From Pirellulaceae bacterium (GTDB taxonomy: Bacteria; Planctomycetota; Planctomycetia; Pirellulales; Pirellulaceae), in contig JADHUC010000024.1 in NCBI GenBank assembly GCA_016784735.1, positions 1-54,916 on the forward strand: DNA of 54,916 nt, in the 5' to 3' direction. A program made the translations under genes and the position numbers. Below, piece by piece: positions 34,849-44,599 of the stretch (within the stretch, counting starts at the first letter, position 1; every line of letters begins with the position of its first letter). The notes under the pieces were generated by a model. The model saw nothing but the letters and a program-made list of their open reading frames with translations, was not told the origin of the DNA and did not search any database.

Positions 34849-37800
34849 ATGATCTCGAAAACAGTGGTCACAGCCGCGTGTCTCGGATTGGCGTTCTTGG
34901 CGTTCGCAGCCGGTGCAGAGGAGGGCGACGCGACGGCGCGGAAGCAGGCCGATGCCATCTTCACGGCCACCGGCATAAAGGGCGGATTGGTCGTGCACGT
35001 TGGCTGTGGCGACGGCCGATTGACCGCCGCCCTTCGCAAGGACGAAAGCTATGTAGTGCACGGACTGGAGACCAATCCAGCCCGCGTCGACGGAACTCGG
35101 AAGCACATCCGGTCGCTCGGTCTGTACGGCCCGGTTTCGGTCGAGACGTTCGACGGGAAGAACCTGCCCTACACGGACAACTTAGTAAACATGGTGGTGG
35201 CCAGTGGCGAGTGCCAAGTGGCAAGAGAGGAGATTACCAGGGTGCTGGTCCCCGGTGGCGTCGCCCTTTTCCTCAATCGCCAATCGGAAATCGAAAATCG
35301 GAAATGGGTCAAGCCTCCGCGCGAAGGCGTTGACGAGTGGACGCATTTCCTGCATGACGCCAGCGGCAACCCCGTGGCCCACGACACGGTTGTGGGGCCG
35401 CCACGTCACCTCCAGTGGCACGCGGGACCGCGGCACGGCCGGAGCCACGAGTACACGCCCAGTATCAATGCCGTGGTGTCGACCGCGGGCCGCATCTTCT
35501 ACATCGCCGACCAAGGCCCCATCGCCACGCTGCGAAAGCCGGCCGAGTGGAAACTGCTCGCACGCGATGCCTACAACGGGCTCCCGCTGTGGGAACGGCC
35601 CATCGGCAAGTGGTTTTCGCATCTTTGCGGCTGGACGCAAGGCCCGCGTCAACTTCAGCGCAAGCTGGTGGCCGTGGGCGAGCGGGTCTATGTGACGCTC
35701 GGCTTCCACGCTCCGCTCAGTGCTCTGGATGCAACAACGGGCGAAACGGTCAAGGTTTATCCCGATACTGAGGGCGTCGAAGAGATCCTCTGCCACAAGG
35801 GCGTTCTACTGCTCGCAGTCAGGGAGGTGACCGACGCGCGCCTGACCGAATACAAGAAGTGGGAAAGGCTCACAGCACAGACCGAATCGCCGTTGCACCT
35901 GAGGGATCCGCGCACACCGTTGGTCAGCGCCTTGCGCAGAATCGAGAGCCAAGCGCCGCTGACCGTCCTCGCTCTGGATGCCGCAACGGGCAACGTGTTA
36001 TGGAAGCAGACAGGCGACGACGCGGCCGGCCTTCGGCAGCTCAGCCTGCGCGCCTGCGGGGATCGAGTCTACTGCATGAAGAGAGGAGGCCTGCACTGCT
36101 TCGACCTGAAGACCGGCAAGACCGTGTGGGCGAAGCAGTCCGATCCGCTACGCGCGGTTTCCGAAGACGCCGTAGTCTGTGTGAGCAAGCAGAAGATCGC
36201 GTTGCTCTCGCCCGAAGATGGCCGGCCACGGTGGTCGCAGCCCCCGACGCTGGCAAACGTTCGGGACGTACTTTTTGCCGGCGGTTCGCTCTGGATCGGA
36301 GGTGGAAAGCCGTACGACTCAGGTAACCCGAGACACACAGGACCTTCGTGGGGCGCGTACTTTGCCGTCGAGCGCGACCTAGCCACGGGCGATGTCATCA
36401 AAGAAATCACCGCCGAGAACCCCAAACACCATCACCGGTGTTACGACAACAAAGCGACCGATCGCTACATCCTTGGCGGTCGCCGAGGCACGGAGTTCCT
36501 GGACTTGGAGTCCGGCGACTACCTCTGGAACAGTTGGGCGCGCGGCACTTGCCGATACGGCGTCATGCCGTCGAACGGAATGCTCTACGTACCTCCCCAC
36601 GCATGCGGATGCTACATCACGGTGAAGCTAATGGGCTTCAACGCACTCGCGCCCGCAAGGGAGTCCGGAGTCCAGAGTCCAGAGTCCAGAGCAGCAAGAC
36701 GCTTGGAACGCGGGCCTGCGTACGCGGCGCTTTCCGACCTCCAGCCTCCAGCCTCCGGTCGACAGCCTTCCTCCTCCTGGCCTACCTACCGTGGCGACGC
36801 ACAGAGAAGCGGTCGCGCTTTGTGCGCCGTGCCTACCGCCTTGACGCAGAAGTGGCAAACCGAGATCGACGCGCCCCTCACGGCCCCGACGGCGGCCGAC
36901 GGCAAGGTATTCGTCGCCTGTCCCGATCGGCACGAACTGCAGGCCATCGACAGCAGTTCTGGCAAGACCGCGTGGACATTCACCACGGGCGGGCGTATCG
37001 ACTCGCCGCCCACGATCCACAAGGGCCAGGTCCTGTTCGGCTGTTGTGACGGCTATGTGTACAGTCTCCGGGCCGTCGATGGCGCGCTGGCCTGGCGTTT
37101 TCGGGGCGCTCGCGACTCGCGGCGCATCGTGGCAAACGGCCAGATCGAATCGGCGTCTCCGATCCACGGCAGCGTGCTCGTCGAGGACGGTACGTTCGCG
37201 TTCACGGCCGGCCGCTCGTCGTATCTGGACGGTGGCCTCGACCTGTACCGGTTAGATCCGGCAACCGGCGAGATGCTGTCGAAGACCGAGATCCACAGCC
37301 CGGACCCGGAAACCGGTCGGCAACCGAAGCAATACGGCCCGAACACCATGCCCGGCGCGCGCTCGGAGATCCTCGCAGCCGACGACCAATACCTCTACCT
37401 TCGCGACCTGACCTTCACCAAGGAAGGCACCGAGGTCTCGGACCGCAAGCCGCACCTGTTCACGATGACCGACTTCCTGGACGACACCTGGACACACCGC
37501 TCGTACTGGATCTTTGGCACGAAATCCTCCATCTCAACCGGCTGCAGCGGCAGGGACAGGAAGCTCCTGTACGGTCGCATCCTCGTCCACGACGACACCA
37601 CCGTCTACGGCTACGGCCGCGAGGTGGTCCACTGGTCCAGCGAATTCGAAGACGGCCCCTACCGCATTTTCGCGCGCCGCCGCGACGCGGACAAACCTCA
37701 CTGGTCCAAGCCGGTCCCCGTTCACGTCCGCGCCATGGTCCTGTCCGGAGACATCATCTTCGCTGCCGGGGCAGGTCCGGCTCCAGGCAAGGCACCAGAG

Positions 37801-37974
37801 AAACAGGGCGTCAGTCCCACACCACTGCTCCTGGCAATCTCCGCCTCAGACGGCGCCGAACTAGCTCGCTATCCGATCCCTGCAGCCCCAGTCTTCAACG
37901 GCATAGCCGCAGCCGGAAGCGAGCTATTCCTCACCCTCGAAAACGGCCGATTCCTATGTCTGACGGGAAGGTGA
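34849..37974 (+). CDS. Secreted methyltransferase-like / PQQ beta-propeller fusion protein
   Basis: ATG 34849 with AGGAG 7-8 bases upstream yields 1041 residues with a signal peptide (VVTAACLGLAFLAFAAGAEE). Residues about 25-145 resemble a class I methyltransferase fold (GGLVVHVGCGDGRLTAAL, ITRVLVPGGVALFLN), odd for an exported protein and probably non-catalytic or a binding module. The rest is a PQQ-like beta-propeller (LSALDATTGETVKVY, VLALDAATGNVLWKQ, LQAIDSSSGKTAWTF, VYSLRAVDGALAWRF), a fold used by quinoprotein dehydrogenases and assembly scaffolds. Two repeat-rich inserts stand out: NRQSEIENRK after the first domain and SGVQSPESR...SDLQPPAS between propeller halves. Confidence 0.85.
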   Translation: MISKTVVTAACLGLAFLAFAAGAEEGDATARKQADAIFTATGIKGGLVVHVGCGDGRLTAALRKDESYVVHGLETNPARVDGTRKHIRSLGLYGPVSVETFDGKNLPYTDNLVNMVVASGECQVAREEITRVLVPGGVALFLNRQSEIENRKWVKPPREGVDEWTHFLHDASGNPVAHDTVVGPPRHLQWHAGPRHGRSHEYTPSINAVVSTAGRIFYIADQGPIATLRKPAEWKLLARDAYNGLPLWERPIGKWFSHLCGWTQGPRQLQRKLVAVGERVYVTLGFHAPLSALDATTGETVKVYPDTEGVEEILCHKGVLLLAVREVTDARLTEYKKWERLTAQTESPLHLRDPRTPLVSALRRIESQAPLTVLALDAATGNVLWKQTGDDAAGLRQLSLRACGDRVYCMKRGGLHCFDLKTGKTVWAKQSDPLRAVSEDAVVCVSKQKIALLSPEDGRPRWSQPPTLANVRDVLFAGGSLWIGGGKPYDSGNPRHTGPSWGAYFAVERDLATGDVIKEITAENPKHHHRCYDNKATDRYILGGRRGTEFLDLESGDYLWNSWARGTCRYGVMPSNGMLYVPPHACGCYITVKLMGFNALAPARESGVQSPESRAARRLERGPAYAALSDLQPPASGRQPSSSWPTYRGDAQRSGRALCAVPTALTQKWQTEIDAPLTAPTAADGKVFVACPDRHELQAIDSSSGKTAWTFTTGGRIDSPPTIHKGQVLFGCCDGYVYSLRAVDGALAWRFRGARDSRRIVANGQIESASPIHGSVLVEDGTFAFTAGRSSYLDGGLDLYRLDPATGEMLSKTEIHSPDPETGRQPKQYGPNTMPGARSEILAADDQYLYLRDLTFTKEGTEVSDRKPHLFTMTDFLDDTWTHRSYWIFGTKSSISTGCSGRDRKLLYGRILVHDDTTVYGYGREVVHWSSEFEDGPYRIFARRRDADKPHWSKPVPVHVRAMVLSGDIIFAAGAGPAPGKAPEKQGVSPTPLLLAISASDGAELARYPIPAAPVFNGIAAAGSELFLTLENGRFLCLTGR
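36655..36780. repeat. In-frame low-complexity insert (GAGTCCA repeats)
   Basis: GGAGTCC/AGAGTCC units repeat head to tail around 36660-36691, followed by CTCCAGCCTCCAGCCTCCGG around 36740. The stretch is translated as a linker between two parts of the PQQ propeller, interrupting otherwise regular blades. Confidence 0.65.
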
Positions 37975-37984
37975 GCACGCCGTC

Positions 37985-38611
37985 CTAGCTATCGGGATCG
38001 TCAATCAACTCCTGCAGTCGTCGTCGCAACTCCGGCGAATATCGATCAAGCCACGTTGCGTCGATCAAGCCGACGTCGAGCATATCCAGCAAATGTACTT
38101 GGTCCTTTCGTCGAAAACTCGTCAGCTTCATTAGGACCAGAGATTCCAGCGGCAATGTGCGAATTTCCTCGATCCGTTCACAATCGTCAATCTCGGGAAC
38201 CGCTTCGACATATTCCTGACGGACCTTCTCTCCGGCAAATACAACGTGTACCGCGTCACGGGCCTTGGCACCGGGACCATCCAAGAACATGGTGACTCCC
38301 GCCGCCCGCCGGAAAATGAACCCGACATTTTCCAAAGCATCGATGGCTGCTGCTAAATCACCCCTCTTGAGGATAATATCCACGTCCCTTGTGTTTCGAA
38401 CGGCCGATTCATCCACCTGAGCGACCCAAACCTGCACGGCATTGCCGCCGACAATGGCGTAAGGAATGGCACCAGCGTCGAGCGCCTGTGCAACGCGCCG
38501 CATTCGATCCTTCACCTTTTCCACGGCTCGTTCAATCCTTTCCCAAAGGACATCACCGGTGTATCGAATCTGAACCATATCCACCAACCCGCTTCGAAGT
38601 TTGCCAACCAT
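37985..38611 (-). CDS. Nucleotidyltransferase-like protein (AbiEii/MNT-type fold)
   Basis: This 208-residue cytosolic protein contains YAIVGGNAVQVWVAQVDES followed by RNTRDVDIILKRGDL. This is the GG...R.T.DVD(I/L) motif of minimal nucleotidyltransferases, such as the AbiEii toxin side of type IV toxin-antitoxin systems. The later LPLESLVLMKLTSFRRKDQVHLLDML matches the conserved C-terminal part (KL.a...KD..Dl). No partner antitoxin gene is adjacent; the neighbouring genes are carbohydrate-related. Start at 38611 or the in-frame ATG at 38578. A stand-alone enzyme or orphan toxin are both possible. Confidence 0.75.
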   Translation of the reverse strand: MVGKLRSGLVDMVQIRYTGDVLWERIERAVEKVKDRMRRVAQALDAGAIPYAIVGGNAVQVWVAQVDESAVRNTRDVDIILKRGDLAAAIDALENVGFIFRRAAGVTMFLDGPGAKARDAVHVVFAGEKVRQEYVEAVPEIDDCERIEEIRTLPLESLVLMKLTSFRRKDQVHLLDMLDVGLIDATWLDRYSPELRRRLQELIDDPDS

Positions 38612-38950
38612 ACTATCTTAGCCGTTCCGTATCGACCCGACTACATGAATCGCTCAGACAGTCGGCTTTCCCGCCGGCTCTCAATGTTCCGCTCGAAAGA
38701 CTGAAGGTTGGCCGAAACAGACCTCATGCCGTGGCAGCTTGAATCGCAGGCTGGCGGAATCTCCCCTGCCGATCTCCATTCACGAAAGCCGTGTACTGCG
38801 GGGCAGGGTTAACAGGATCGACAGGATACTGGCTTCTGGCCACAATGACAGCCATCCTGTTCACTCCGTCTGACAACCTCGTTGATCGCTTGCCAACGAT
38901 TGGCCTGCCGGACGTGCTACGCGAGAATCGCTGGGGGAGAGACACCTACG
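38612..38950. other. Intergenic region with a decayed ACAGGAT/ATCCTGT repeat
   Basis: This 339-base divergent gap carries promoters of both neighbours. TTAACAGGATCGACAGGATA (38810-38829) is mirrored by GCCATCCTGTTCAC (38851-38864), a pattern like the CAGGAT palindromes scattered in planctomycete genomes. GGGGAGA about 12 bases before ATG 38951 is the ribosome binding site. Confidence 0.45.
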
Positions 38951-41900
38951 ATGAAAGAACGTTGTTTCCTGAAAGTTACTGTTTCCAGAGTCGCGGCGAG
39001 CTATCTGGGCGGGGTGGTAAAGGGACCGGCATGCTGGTTGTGTGTTGTCTTTCTGCCTGCGGCTACGGCTTTCGCTCAGCCGCCGCATCCTCGCGTGTGG
39101 ATAACGCAAGCGGACCTGCCGCGTCTGCGTGCTTTCGCGAGCGACACCACTATGGGGCCGCTGGGCTTCGCGCCGGCTGAGGCGTTTGCCGAGGTGCGCA
39201 AGAAGGCGGACGAGTTCCTGAAAGAGCCGGCCTTCGTTTACCGGGCGAACATGCCAGGCAAAGGCGGCGGCCCGGCGCGGCAGTGGTCCTATACGCTTTC
39301 GGACGAGGCGCCGTCGAAGCATGACGACTACGCGCACTACCCGTGCTGGACGGGGATGTCGCGGCAGATCGAGACGCGAATCATCCATTTAAGCTTCGCC
39401 CACTTGGTCACGCAGCACCGACCCTACTTCGATAGGGCGAAACAGATGACGCTGCACCTGTGCCGCTGGCCGGGGCCTTGGACCGACCCCAGTTACGGCA
39501 GCCCCGGCGCGTGTTTGGACACGTCGCATCTTTCGACCGCCGTAGCCCTGTTCTACGACTGGTGCTACGACCAACTGACGGATGACGAACGGGCGCTGAT
39601 TCGCAAATCGCTTTTTGAGAAGGCTGTCGCCGGCCTGCTGAAGTCGGTTCCCCATTACGGAGCGAGCGGCTGGCCGAACGGGTTTGCGGTGCTCACTTCC
39701 GCGCTTGGGATCTGCGGCGTGACTCTGCAAGGCGAACATCCGCAGGGCCAGGCGTGGGTCAGCAACGCCTCAGTCTGGGCGAAGGAGTTCTTCGATACCC
39801 AGGGGAAGGATGGCGGCTGCATGGAGGGGCCCGGTTACGGTACGTACGGCGCCGACACGCTGGCCCGATTCCTGCTGGCGCTGGAATCGGCGGACGTGTC
39901 CAACCAACTTATCGAGCACCCGTTCTTCGCGACGCTGCCACGGTATTGCATCAGCCAGATGTGCCCGAACGACAAGCACCACACCGGTTTCGGCGACTGT
40001 TGGTCTTCCCAGCCGTTTCCGCTGTGCATGACGCTGCTCGCGCTGCGGGGCAACGCCGACGCCGTTTGGTACCTCCACGAGATCGGCTACGTGCGGGCGT
40101 CGTCCATCGAGCAGCTTGTCACGATCGGCTTGCACCCCGATGCGTTTGCGGCACCGAAGCCGCCCGTGTGGAACCCGTCGCGAGCGTTCGTGGATATCGG
40201 CTATGCGTCGCTGCGGGACGGGTACAACGCCAAGGCGGCTTTCATGGCGTTCAAGTGTGGCCCGCCAACGCAGATCGTCGGGCACAATCACCGGGATCAC
40301 AACAGCTTCCAGATCCACTTCAACGGCGTCTGGATCGCCACCGATCCGGGCTACGTCGGCTACTTCGACCCGCCCGACAACAAGTACGGCCGCTGCACTT
40401 TCGGGCACAACACGATCAGTTTGGACGTGGACCACGACTACCTTGGCGACATGAACTTCGCGATACTCGGCCACGATCAGATGCGTCTGAATGGTGGGAG
40501 GATCGCAGCTCACCAATCGAGTCCGGGCTTCGACTACGTCCAGGGCAACGCGGCCGACGCCTACAACCCGGCGACCTCTGGCACCAAGTCTCGGATCCAC
40601 TTCTGGCGGGAAGGGCAACCGAACGGCTTTGCCAGGATCGACGGCCCCAGCCCGAATTGCGACCAGTGGCAGCAGTACGAGTTCTCCGGCACCGCGCCCG
40701 ACGAGGCGGTAGACTTCTGTCTGGCCCTGGAGTTCGGCGGCGCTGGCGGGACCGTCTGGTACGACGACGCCGAATTGCTGGTGGACGGGCAGAAGCTGGA
40801 TCTGCCCAATCCGGGCTTCGAGGACGGACCGGCCCACTGGAACCCACGGAACACGCCCGGCACACACGCCATCGACCGTGAGACCAAACATTCCGGGCGC
40901 GGTAGCGCACGCATCGAATCGCCCGGCGGCTACTACTACTGGCTACCGGAAGGCAAGCGGCTGCCCATCAAGCCCGGGCAGAAGATCACCGCTCGGTTCT
41001 GGGCGAAATGCGGGATTCCCAAGCCGGTGATGGAACGAGCAGATCGGGAGATCCTGTTTATCAAGCCCCATGTCTTCGTCATCCGCGATACGCTCATCGC
41101 GCCCGATCCGCACGCCTACAGCTTCGTCTTGCACACGCTCGGCGGAATCGAAGTGACCGGAACCAACTCCGCAGTCCTCACCTCGCCCGGCTCGGCCCGC
41201 TTGGAAACTCACGTCTTCTCGCCCGCAGGCGTCACGATGGCGCACGGCATATTCGAAGGTGCCGAGCAGCGTGGCCCCTACCTGAACGCCGCCACGGGCA
41301 AGGTGGCTTCGACGGTGATCACGTCGGTGTTGATCGCCAGGACGGCCGCTTTCAAGCTGACGAACCCCGGCTTCGAGGCGGGCATGCTGGGCTGGACGCC
41401 ACGAGGCATGCCGGGCTGGCTGGAGAACCACGTCATCGACGAGCAAGTGTTCCACTCCGGGAGCAAGTCCGGCCGCCTCGACAGCCCCGGCGGATACTAC
41501 TACACGCCGCGATTCCAGGTGGAGCCGGGCACCAAGGTCACGGCGCGTTTCTGGGCGAAACTGAACGGCGAAGAGGGCCGCCACGCCATGATCTACTGGT
41601 GGCACAAGGATCGGTTGTCAGGCAACGCCACTGGCTGGGAACGCAGTCCGGTTATCTCCGGCAACGAGTGGAAACAGTACGAGTTCACCGGGACGGTCCC
41701 TCGCGACGTGCAGCAGGCCTGCGTGGGCCTCAACTACTTCGGAGACGGCAGGATCTGGTACGACGATGTCGAGGTGTCAGTCGACACGGGTCGCGAGGTC
41801 ATGCCGCCGGGGCGCGTCACGGCTGTCGAAGACGCTCGGCAGAGCATTGTGATCGAGTTGGATGGGCTGCGCCATCTGATCATTTTCGCGGGAGGCAAGA

Positions 41901-42061
41901 CGACCCTTGCCGACCGACAGATCACTCACGATGGCAGAAGGGCATGCGTCAGCCTGGACGCGCGAGGCGAGCCCGTTGCGGCGTGGCTGCTCGGCGGGAA
42001 GGAACTGAAGCTGGATGGCGAAGCCGTCCCCTGCCAGCATGCCGTCGGTCCTGGAGAATAG
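38951..42061 (+). CDS. Secreted heparinase II/III-like lyase with two CBM-like modules
   Basis: A 1036-residue protein from ATG 38951, with a signal peptide ending TAFAQP. The toroid domain spans about 45-400 (LYDWCYDQLTDDER-type helices, GGCMEGPGYGTYG). The heparinase II/III sandwich begins RAFVDIGYASLRDG with the active-site-like GHNHRDHNSF at 444-453. At about 547-698 the sandwich is interrupted by a CBM4/9-like module, after which lyase sequence resumes at REILFIKPHVFVIRD. A second related module lies at 801-945. The two share SPGGYYY, TARFWAK, W.QYEF.GT.P and WYDD motifs, but in different order, as if the first were circularly permuted. Glycan lyase by fold; substrate unknown. Confidence 0.82.
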   Translation: MKERCFLKVTVSRVAASYLGGVVKGPACWLCVVFLPAATAFAQPPHPRVWITQADLPRLRAFASDTTMGPLGFAPAEAFAEVRKKADEFLKEPAFVYRANMPGKGGGPARQWSYTLSDEAPSKHDDYAHYPCWTGMSRQIETRIIHLSFAHLVTQHRPYFDRAKQMTLHLCRWPGPWTDPSYGSPGACLDTSHLSTAVALFYDWCYDQLTDDERALIRKSLFEKAVAGLLKSVPHYGASGWPNGFAVLTSALGICGVTLQGEHPQGQAWVSNASVWAKEFFDTQGKDGGCMEGPGYGTYGADTLARFLLALESADVSNQLIEHPFFATLPRYCISQMCPNDKHHTGFGDCWSSQPFPLCMTLLALRGNADAVWYLHEIGYVRASSIEQLVTIGLHPDAFAAPKPPVWNPSRAFVDIGYASLRDGYNAKAAFMAFKCGPPTQIVGHNHRDHNSFQIHFNGVWIATDPGYVGYFDPPDNKYGRCTFGHNTISLDVDHDYLGDMNFAILGHDQMRLNGGRIAAHQSSPGFDYVQGNAADAYNPATSGTKSRIHFWREGQPNGFARIDGPSPNCDQWQQYEFSGTAPDEAVDFCLALEFGGAGGTVWYDDAELLVDGQKLDLPNPGFEDGPAHWNPRNTPGTHAIDRETKHSGRGSARIESPGGYYYWLPEGKRLPIKPGQKITARFWAKCGIPKPVMERADREILFIKPHVFVIRDTLIAPDPHAYSFVLHTLGGIEVTGTNSAVLTSPGSARLETHVFSPAGVTMAHGIFEGAEQRGPYLNAATGKVASTVITSVLIARTAAFKLTNPGFEAGMLGWTPRGMPGWLENHVIDEQVFHSGSKSGRLDSPGGYYYTPRFQVEPGTKVTARFWAKLNGEEGRHAMIYWWHKDRLSGNATGWERSPVISGNEWKQYEFTGTVPRDVQQACVGLNYFGDGRIWYDDVEVSVDTGREVMPPGRVTAVEDARQSIVIELDGLRHLIIFAGGKTTLADRQITHDGRRACVSLDARGEPVAAWLLGGKELKLDGEAVPCQHAVGPGE

Positions 42062-42124
42062 CCAAGGGCAATGGAAGTCCCTATCATTGGGCAAACGAGC
42101 TCCACAGATCAAGGAACAACGCGA

Positions 42125-43396
42125 ATGCATACCGCACTGAAGCCGGCGACGCTGCTGATCTCACTTTTCGTTCTGATTGGGCTTTCGAGCAGCAGCTTCC
42201 CACTGGCCGCTGCCGACACGCCCTTCTGGCCTCGGTTCGACGGGCCGAATGGAGATCGTATCTCGACCGAAACCGGGCTGATGAAGAAATGGCCTGAACC
42301 GGGGCCTAACCTGCTCTGGACTGCCAAGGGAATCGGGCAGGGGTTCGCAAGCGTCACAATTGCCGATGGCTGGATATACACCGCCGGGGATGTCGACGGT
42401 GCCAATGTGATCACGGCCATGAACATGGACGGCCGGATTCAATGGCAGATCAAGAATGGCACGTCCTGGACGGGATCGGGGCCCGGCGGCGCCAGGGGAA
42501 CACCGACCGTCGATGGCGATCGCCTGTACCACGAAAACGCTCACGACCAACTGGTCTGTCTGGATGCCAGGTCTGGCGAGAAGATCTGGGGTTTCGACAT
42601 CGGTTCGGAGTTTCAGGGCCGACGAGGCGGGTATGGCCGCGCCGAGTCTGCATTGATCGACGGAGACCGTCTCATTTGCTGTCCCGGCGGCGCGCACGCT
42701 ATGGCCGCTCTGGACAAGAAGACGGGCCAAACTGTCTGGAAGTCACCCAGTGCTGGCGAGCCAGCCGGTTACGCTTCGCCAATTGTGGCCGAATACCAGG
42801 GACTGCGCATGATCCTGACGATGTCCCAGAAGTCGCTGATCGGTGTGAACGCCGACACGGGCGATCTGCTGTGGCGATTCGAGCACTACACGCCACGCTA
42901 CGTGGCCAACTGCGTCACGCCGATCTACCACGACGGCCGCATTTTCATCAGCGGTGGATACGGCAGGGGGTCTGTGCTGCTGGAGATCCGTGTCGACGGC
43001 CAGAAGGCCGCAGTAGAGCCGGTGTGGCGCACCGAGAATCTCGACAATCGTCACGGTGGGGTGGTTCTGCAGAATGGCTATGTGTACGGCGCTTCCCACT
43101 CCAACAACAACGCCAAGTGGGTTTGCCTGGACTGGAAGACCGGCCAAATGATGCATGCCGAGCGAGGCGTGGGCCAGGGGGCATTGGTTTTCGCCGATGG
43201 GATGCTCTACACGTTGAGCGAACGCCGCACGGTCGGACTGGTCGAGGCCACATCGACAGGCCATGTCGTCATCAGCCAATTCAAAATCCCCGAAGGCGGC
43301 GAGGGCCCCACCTGGGCCCACCCGGTAGTCTGCGGTGGCCGCCTGTACATTCGCCACGCCGACCATCTGTACGCATATGATGTGCGAGCGAGATGA
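42125..43396 (+). CDS. Secreted PQQ-like beta-propeller protein
   Basis: ATG 42125 has AAGGA 8 bases upstream. Signal peptide LLISLFVLIGLSSSSFPLAA. About 420 residues form PQQ-type blades: WTAKGIGQGFASVTIADGW, VCLDARSGEKIWGFDIG, AALDKKTGQTVWKSP, IGVNADTGDLLWRFE, VCLDWKTGQMMHAER. No quinone-ligand or catalytic set is visible, and in planctomycetes this outer-membrane-assembly-B/quinoprotein-like fold is usually of unknown function. It is 63 bases downstream of the lyase gene and probably co-transcribed. Confidence 0.85.
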   Translation: MHTALKPATLLISLFVLIGLSSSSFPLAAADTPFWPRFDGPNGDRISTETGLMKKWPEPGPNLLWTAKGIGQGFASVTIADGWIYTAGDVDGANVITAMNMDGRIQWQIKNGTSWTGSGPGGARGTPTVDGDRLYHENAHDQLVCLDARSGEKIWGFDIGSEFQGRRGGYGRAESALIDGDRLICCPGGAHAMAALDKKTGQTVWKSPSAGEPAGYASPIVAEYQGLRMILTMSQKSLIGVNADTGDLLWRFEHYTPRYVANCVTPIYHDGRIFISGGYGRGSVLLEIRVDGQKAAVEPVWRTENLDNRHGGVVLQNGYVYGASHSNNNAKWVCLDWKTGQMMHAERGVGQGALVFADGMLYTLSERRTVGLVEATSTGHVVISQFKIPEGGEGPTWAHPVVCGGRLYIRHADHLYAYDVRAR

Positions 43397-43446
43397 GGCA
43401 GTAGAACAGGACAGCTCTGATTCCTGAGAGTCTTGGCGGAGTTAGG

Positions 43447-43465
43447 GGCAATGCATGGCATTGCC
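43447..43465. terminator. Short perfect hairpin between convergent genes
   Basis: GGCAATGC (43447-43454) pairs with GCATTGCC (43458-43465), 3-base loop, in the 165-base gap between the convergent PQQ and membrane-protein genes. It may act as a weak bidirectional terminator; there is no T-tract. Confidence 0.35.
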
Positions 43466-43561
43466 ACAACCTGACAACTCGAACATTCGCGATGATTCGC
43501 GGGCGGGCTTCCTTCTGCCGACCGGCTGCGAGCTCCTGGCTCTTGAGAAGATACCTTTATC

Positions 43562-44599
43562 CTAGCTTTCGTCGTCCGTTGTCGATGGCAATTCGTAGCG
43601 GATTGTGTAGGCGAACTTCTCGTTCATTCCGCGGAATGCCTGGAAGCGGAGGCCGGCACGACCTTCCTGATTGAATTCGAGTAAGGGCTCGGGCTCTACG
43701 GAAACGACTTTCGCGCCGGGCGGCAGGTACACGGTGATTTTGAGTTGATTCTGCGGCAAGCTGTACAGGATGTCGGTCTTGTAGGTCCAGACGCCGTCCT
43801 CGAAGGTGGCTGCATCGGGAGTCTCCGTGATTCGCGTGTGCTTCATGGTGCCGCCGACGAAGACGTCTTCTGAAACGGTCACGTCATAGCGGTTGTGGGT
43901 GCCTGCGGGCGTGACCTTGTAGGGCATTTCCTGGCCCCGGGGGTCGATCCAACGAACCTTGCATTCTTTGGGCACGTGGAACGGGAATGCCTGTGGTCGA
44001 TGGAAGCCGTGGTACGTCTGCGTCATGTCGGTCACGCTCGTGGCGCTACCATCGGCACCGAGTGTGATGACCGAATCGGCCGAAAGTTGTCCGCCGCCGA
44101 ATTCGATTCCGTGGGATGACCATGAAGAGGTCGCGATGGCAGCGACAACGCAAGCCGCCAGCCAGAGCCTACGTTCCAATCGCGAAGCGCCGCGCATCGG
44201 CTCGTATTCGACCGGCGGCTCAACGGGATCCTTCACTCCAGCGGCCGAAGCCAACCGGGCCATTTCCAGACGCAGCAGTTTCACATCCTTGAGCACGCTC
44301 ATCTTCATGCCGGCTATGGCGAACCACAGCTTCAGCAAGACGGTTGTTTCGTAAACCACGAGCATCACGACCGCACAGCCGATGAGCGATTTCGTGTCGT
44401 CGCTACGGACGAAGGAATTGATCACCGACACGCCGACCACGACACAAGCGATCGCGTAGAGCCAGTAGATTCGCTCGGCCCAGCGATACCGTCCTGAAAA
44501 CTGGGCCGACGAAGCTTCGCGAAGGGATTCGGCATGCTTGGACTGAAGCCGGGCGTTTTCTTCCAGGGTCCTTCTTAATGTTTCGTCGTGTTCACTCAT
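43562..44599 (-). CDS. Membrane protein linked to the ECF sigma factor (possible regulator)
   Basis: A 345-residue protein with an acidic N-terminus (MSEHDETLRRTLEENARLQ). Two close membrane segments follow (IYWLYAIACVVVGVSVINSF; GCAVVMLVVYETTVLLKLWF), a third lies near residue 150 (LWLAACVVAAIATSSW), and the rest is a beta-rich C-terminal domain probably outside the membrane. The start overlaps the sigma factor end by 8 bases, so the two are coupled. Position and topology suggest an anti-sigma or sensor partner, though no zinc-binding anti-sigma (HxxxCxxC) motif is present. Helix EMARLASAAG follows the second segment. Function inferred from context only. Confidence 0.6.
   Translation of the reverse strand: MSEHDETLRRTLEENARLQSKHAESLREASSAQFSGRYRWAERIYWLYAIACVVVGVSVINSFVRSDDTKSLIGCAVVMLVVYETTVLLKLWFAIAGMKMSVLKDVKLLRLEMARLASAAGVKDPVEPPVEYEPMRGASRLERRLWLAACVVAAIATSSWSSHGIEFGGGQLSADSVITLGADGSATSVTDMTQTYHGFHRPQAFPFHVPKECKVRWIDPRGQEMPYKVTPAGTHNRYDVTVSEDVFVGGTMKHTRITETPDAATFEDGVWTYKTDILYSLPQNQLKITVYLPPGAKVVSVEPEPLLEFNQEGRAGLRFQAFRGMNEKFAYTIRYELPSTTDDES

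Noticed and set aside
35280..35315. CAATCGGAAATCGAAAATCGG considered as a direct-repeat binding site (iteron)
   Set aside because: It lies in frame inside the PQQ fusion gene with no origin-like features such as DnaA boxes or a replication gene.
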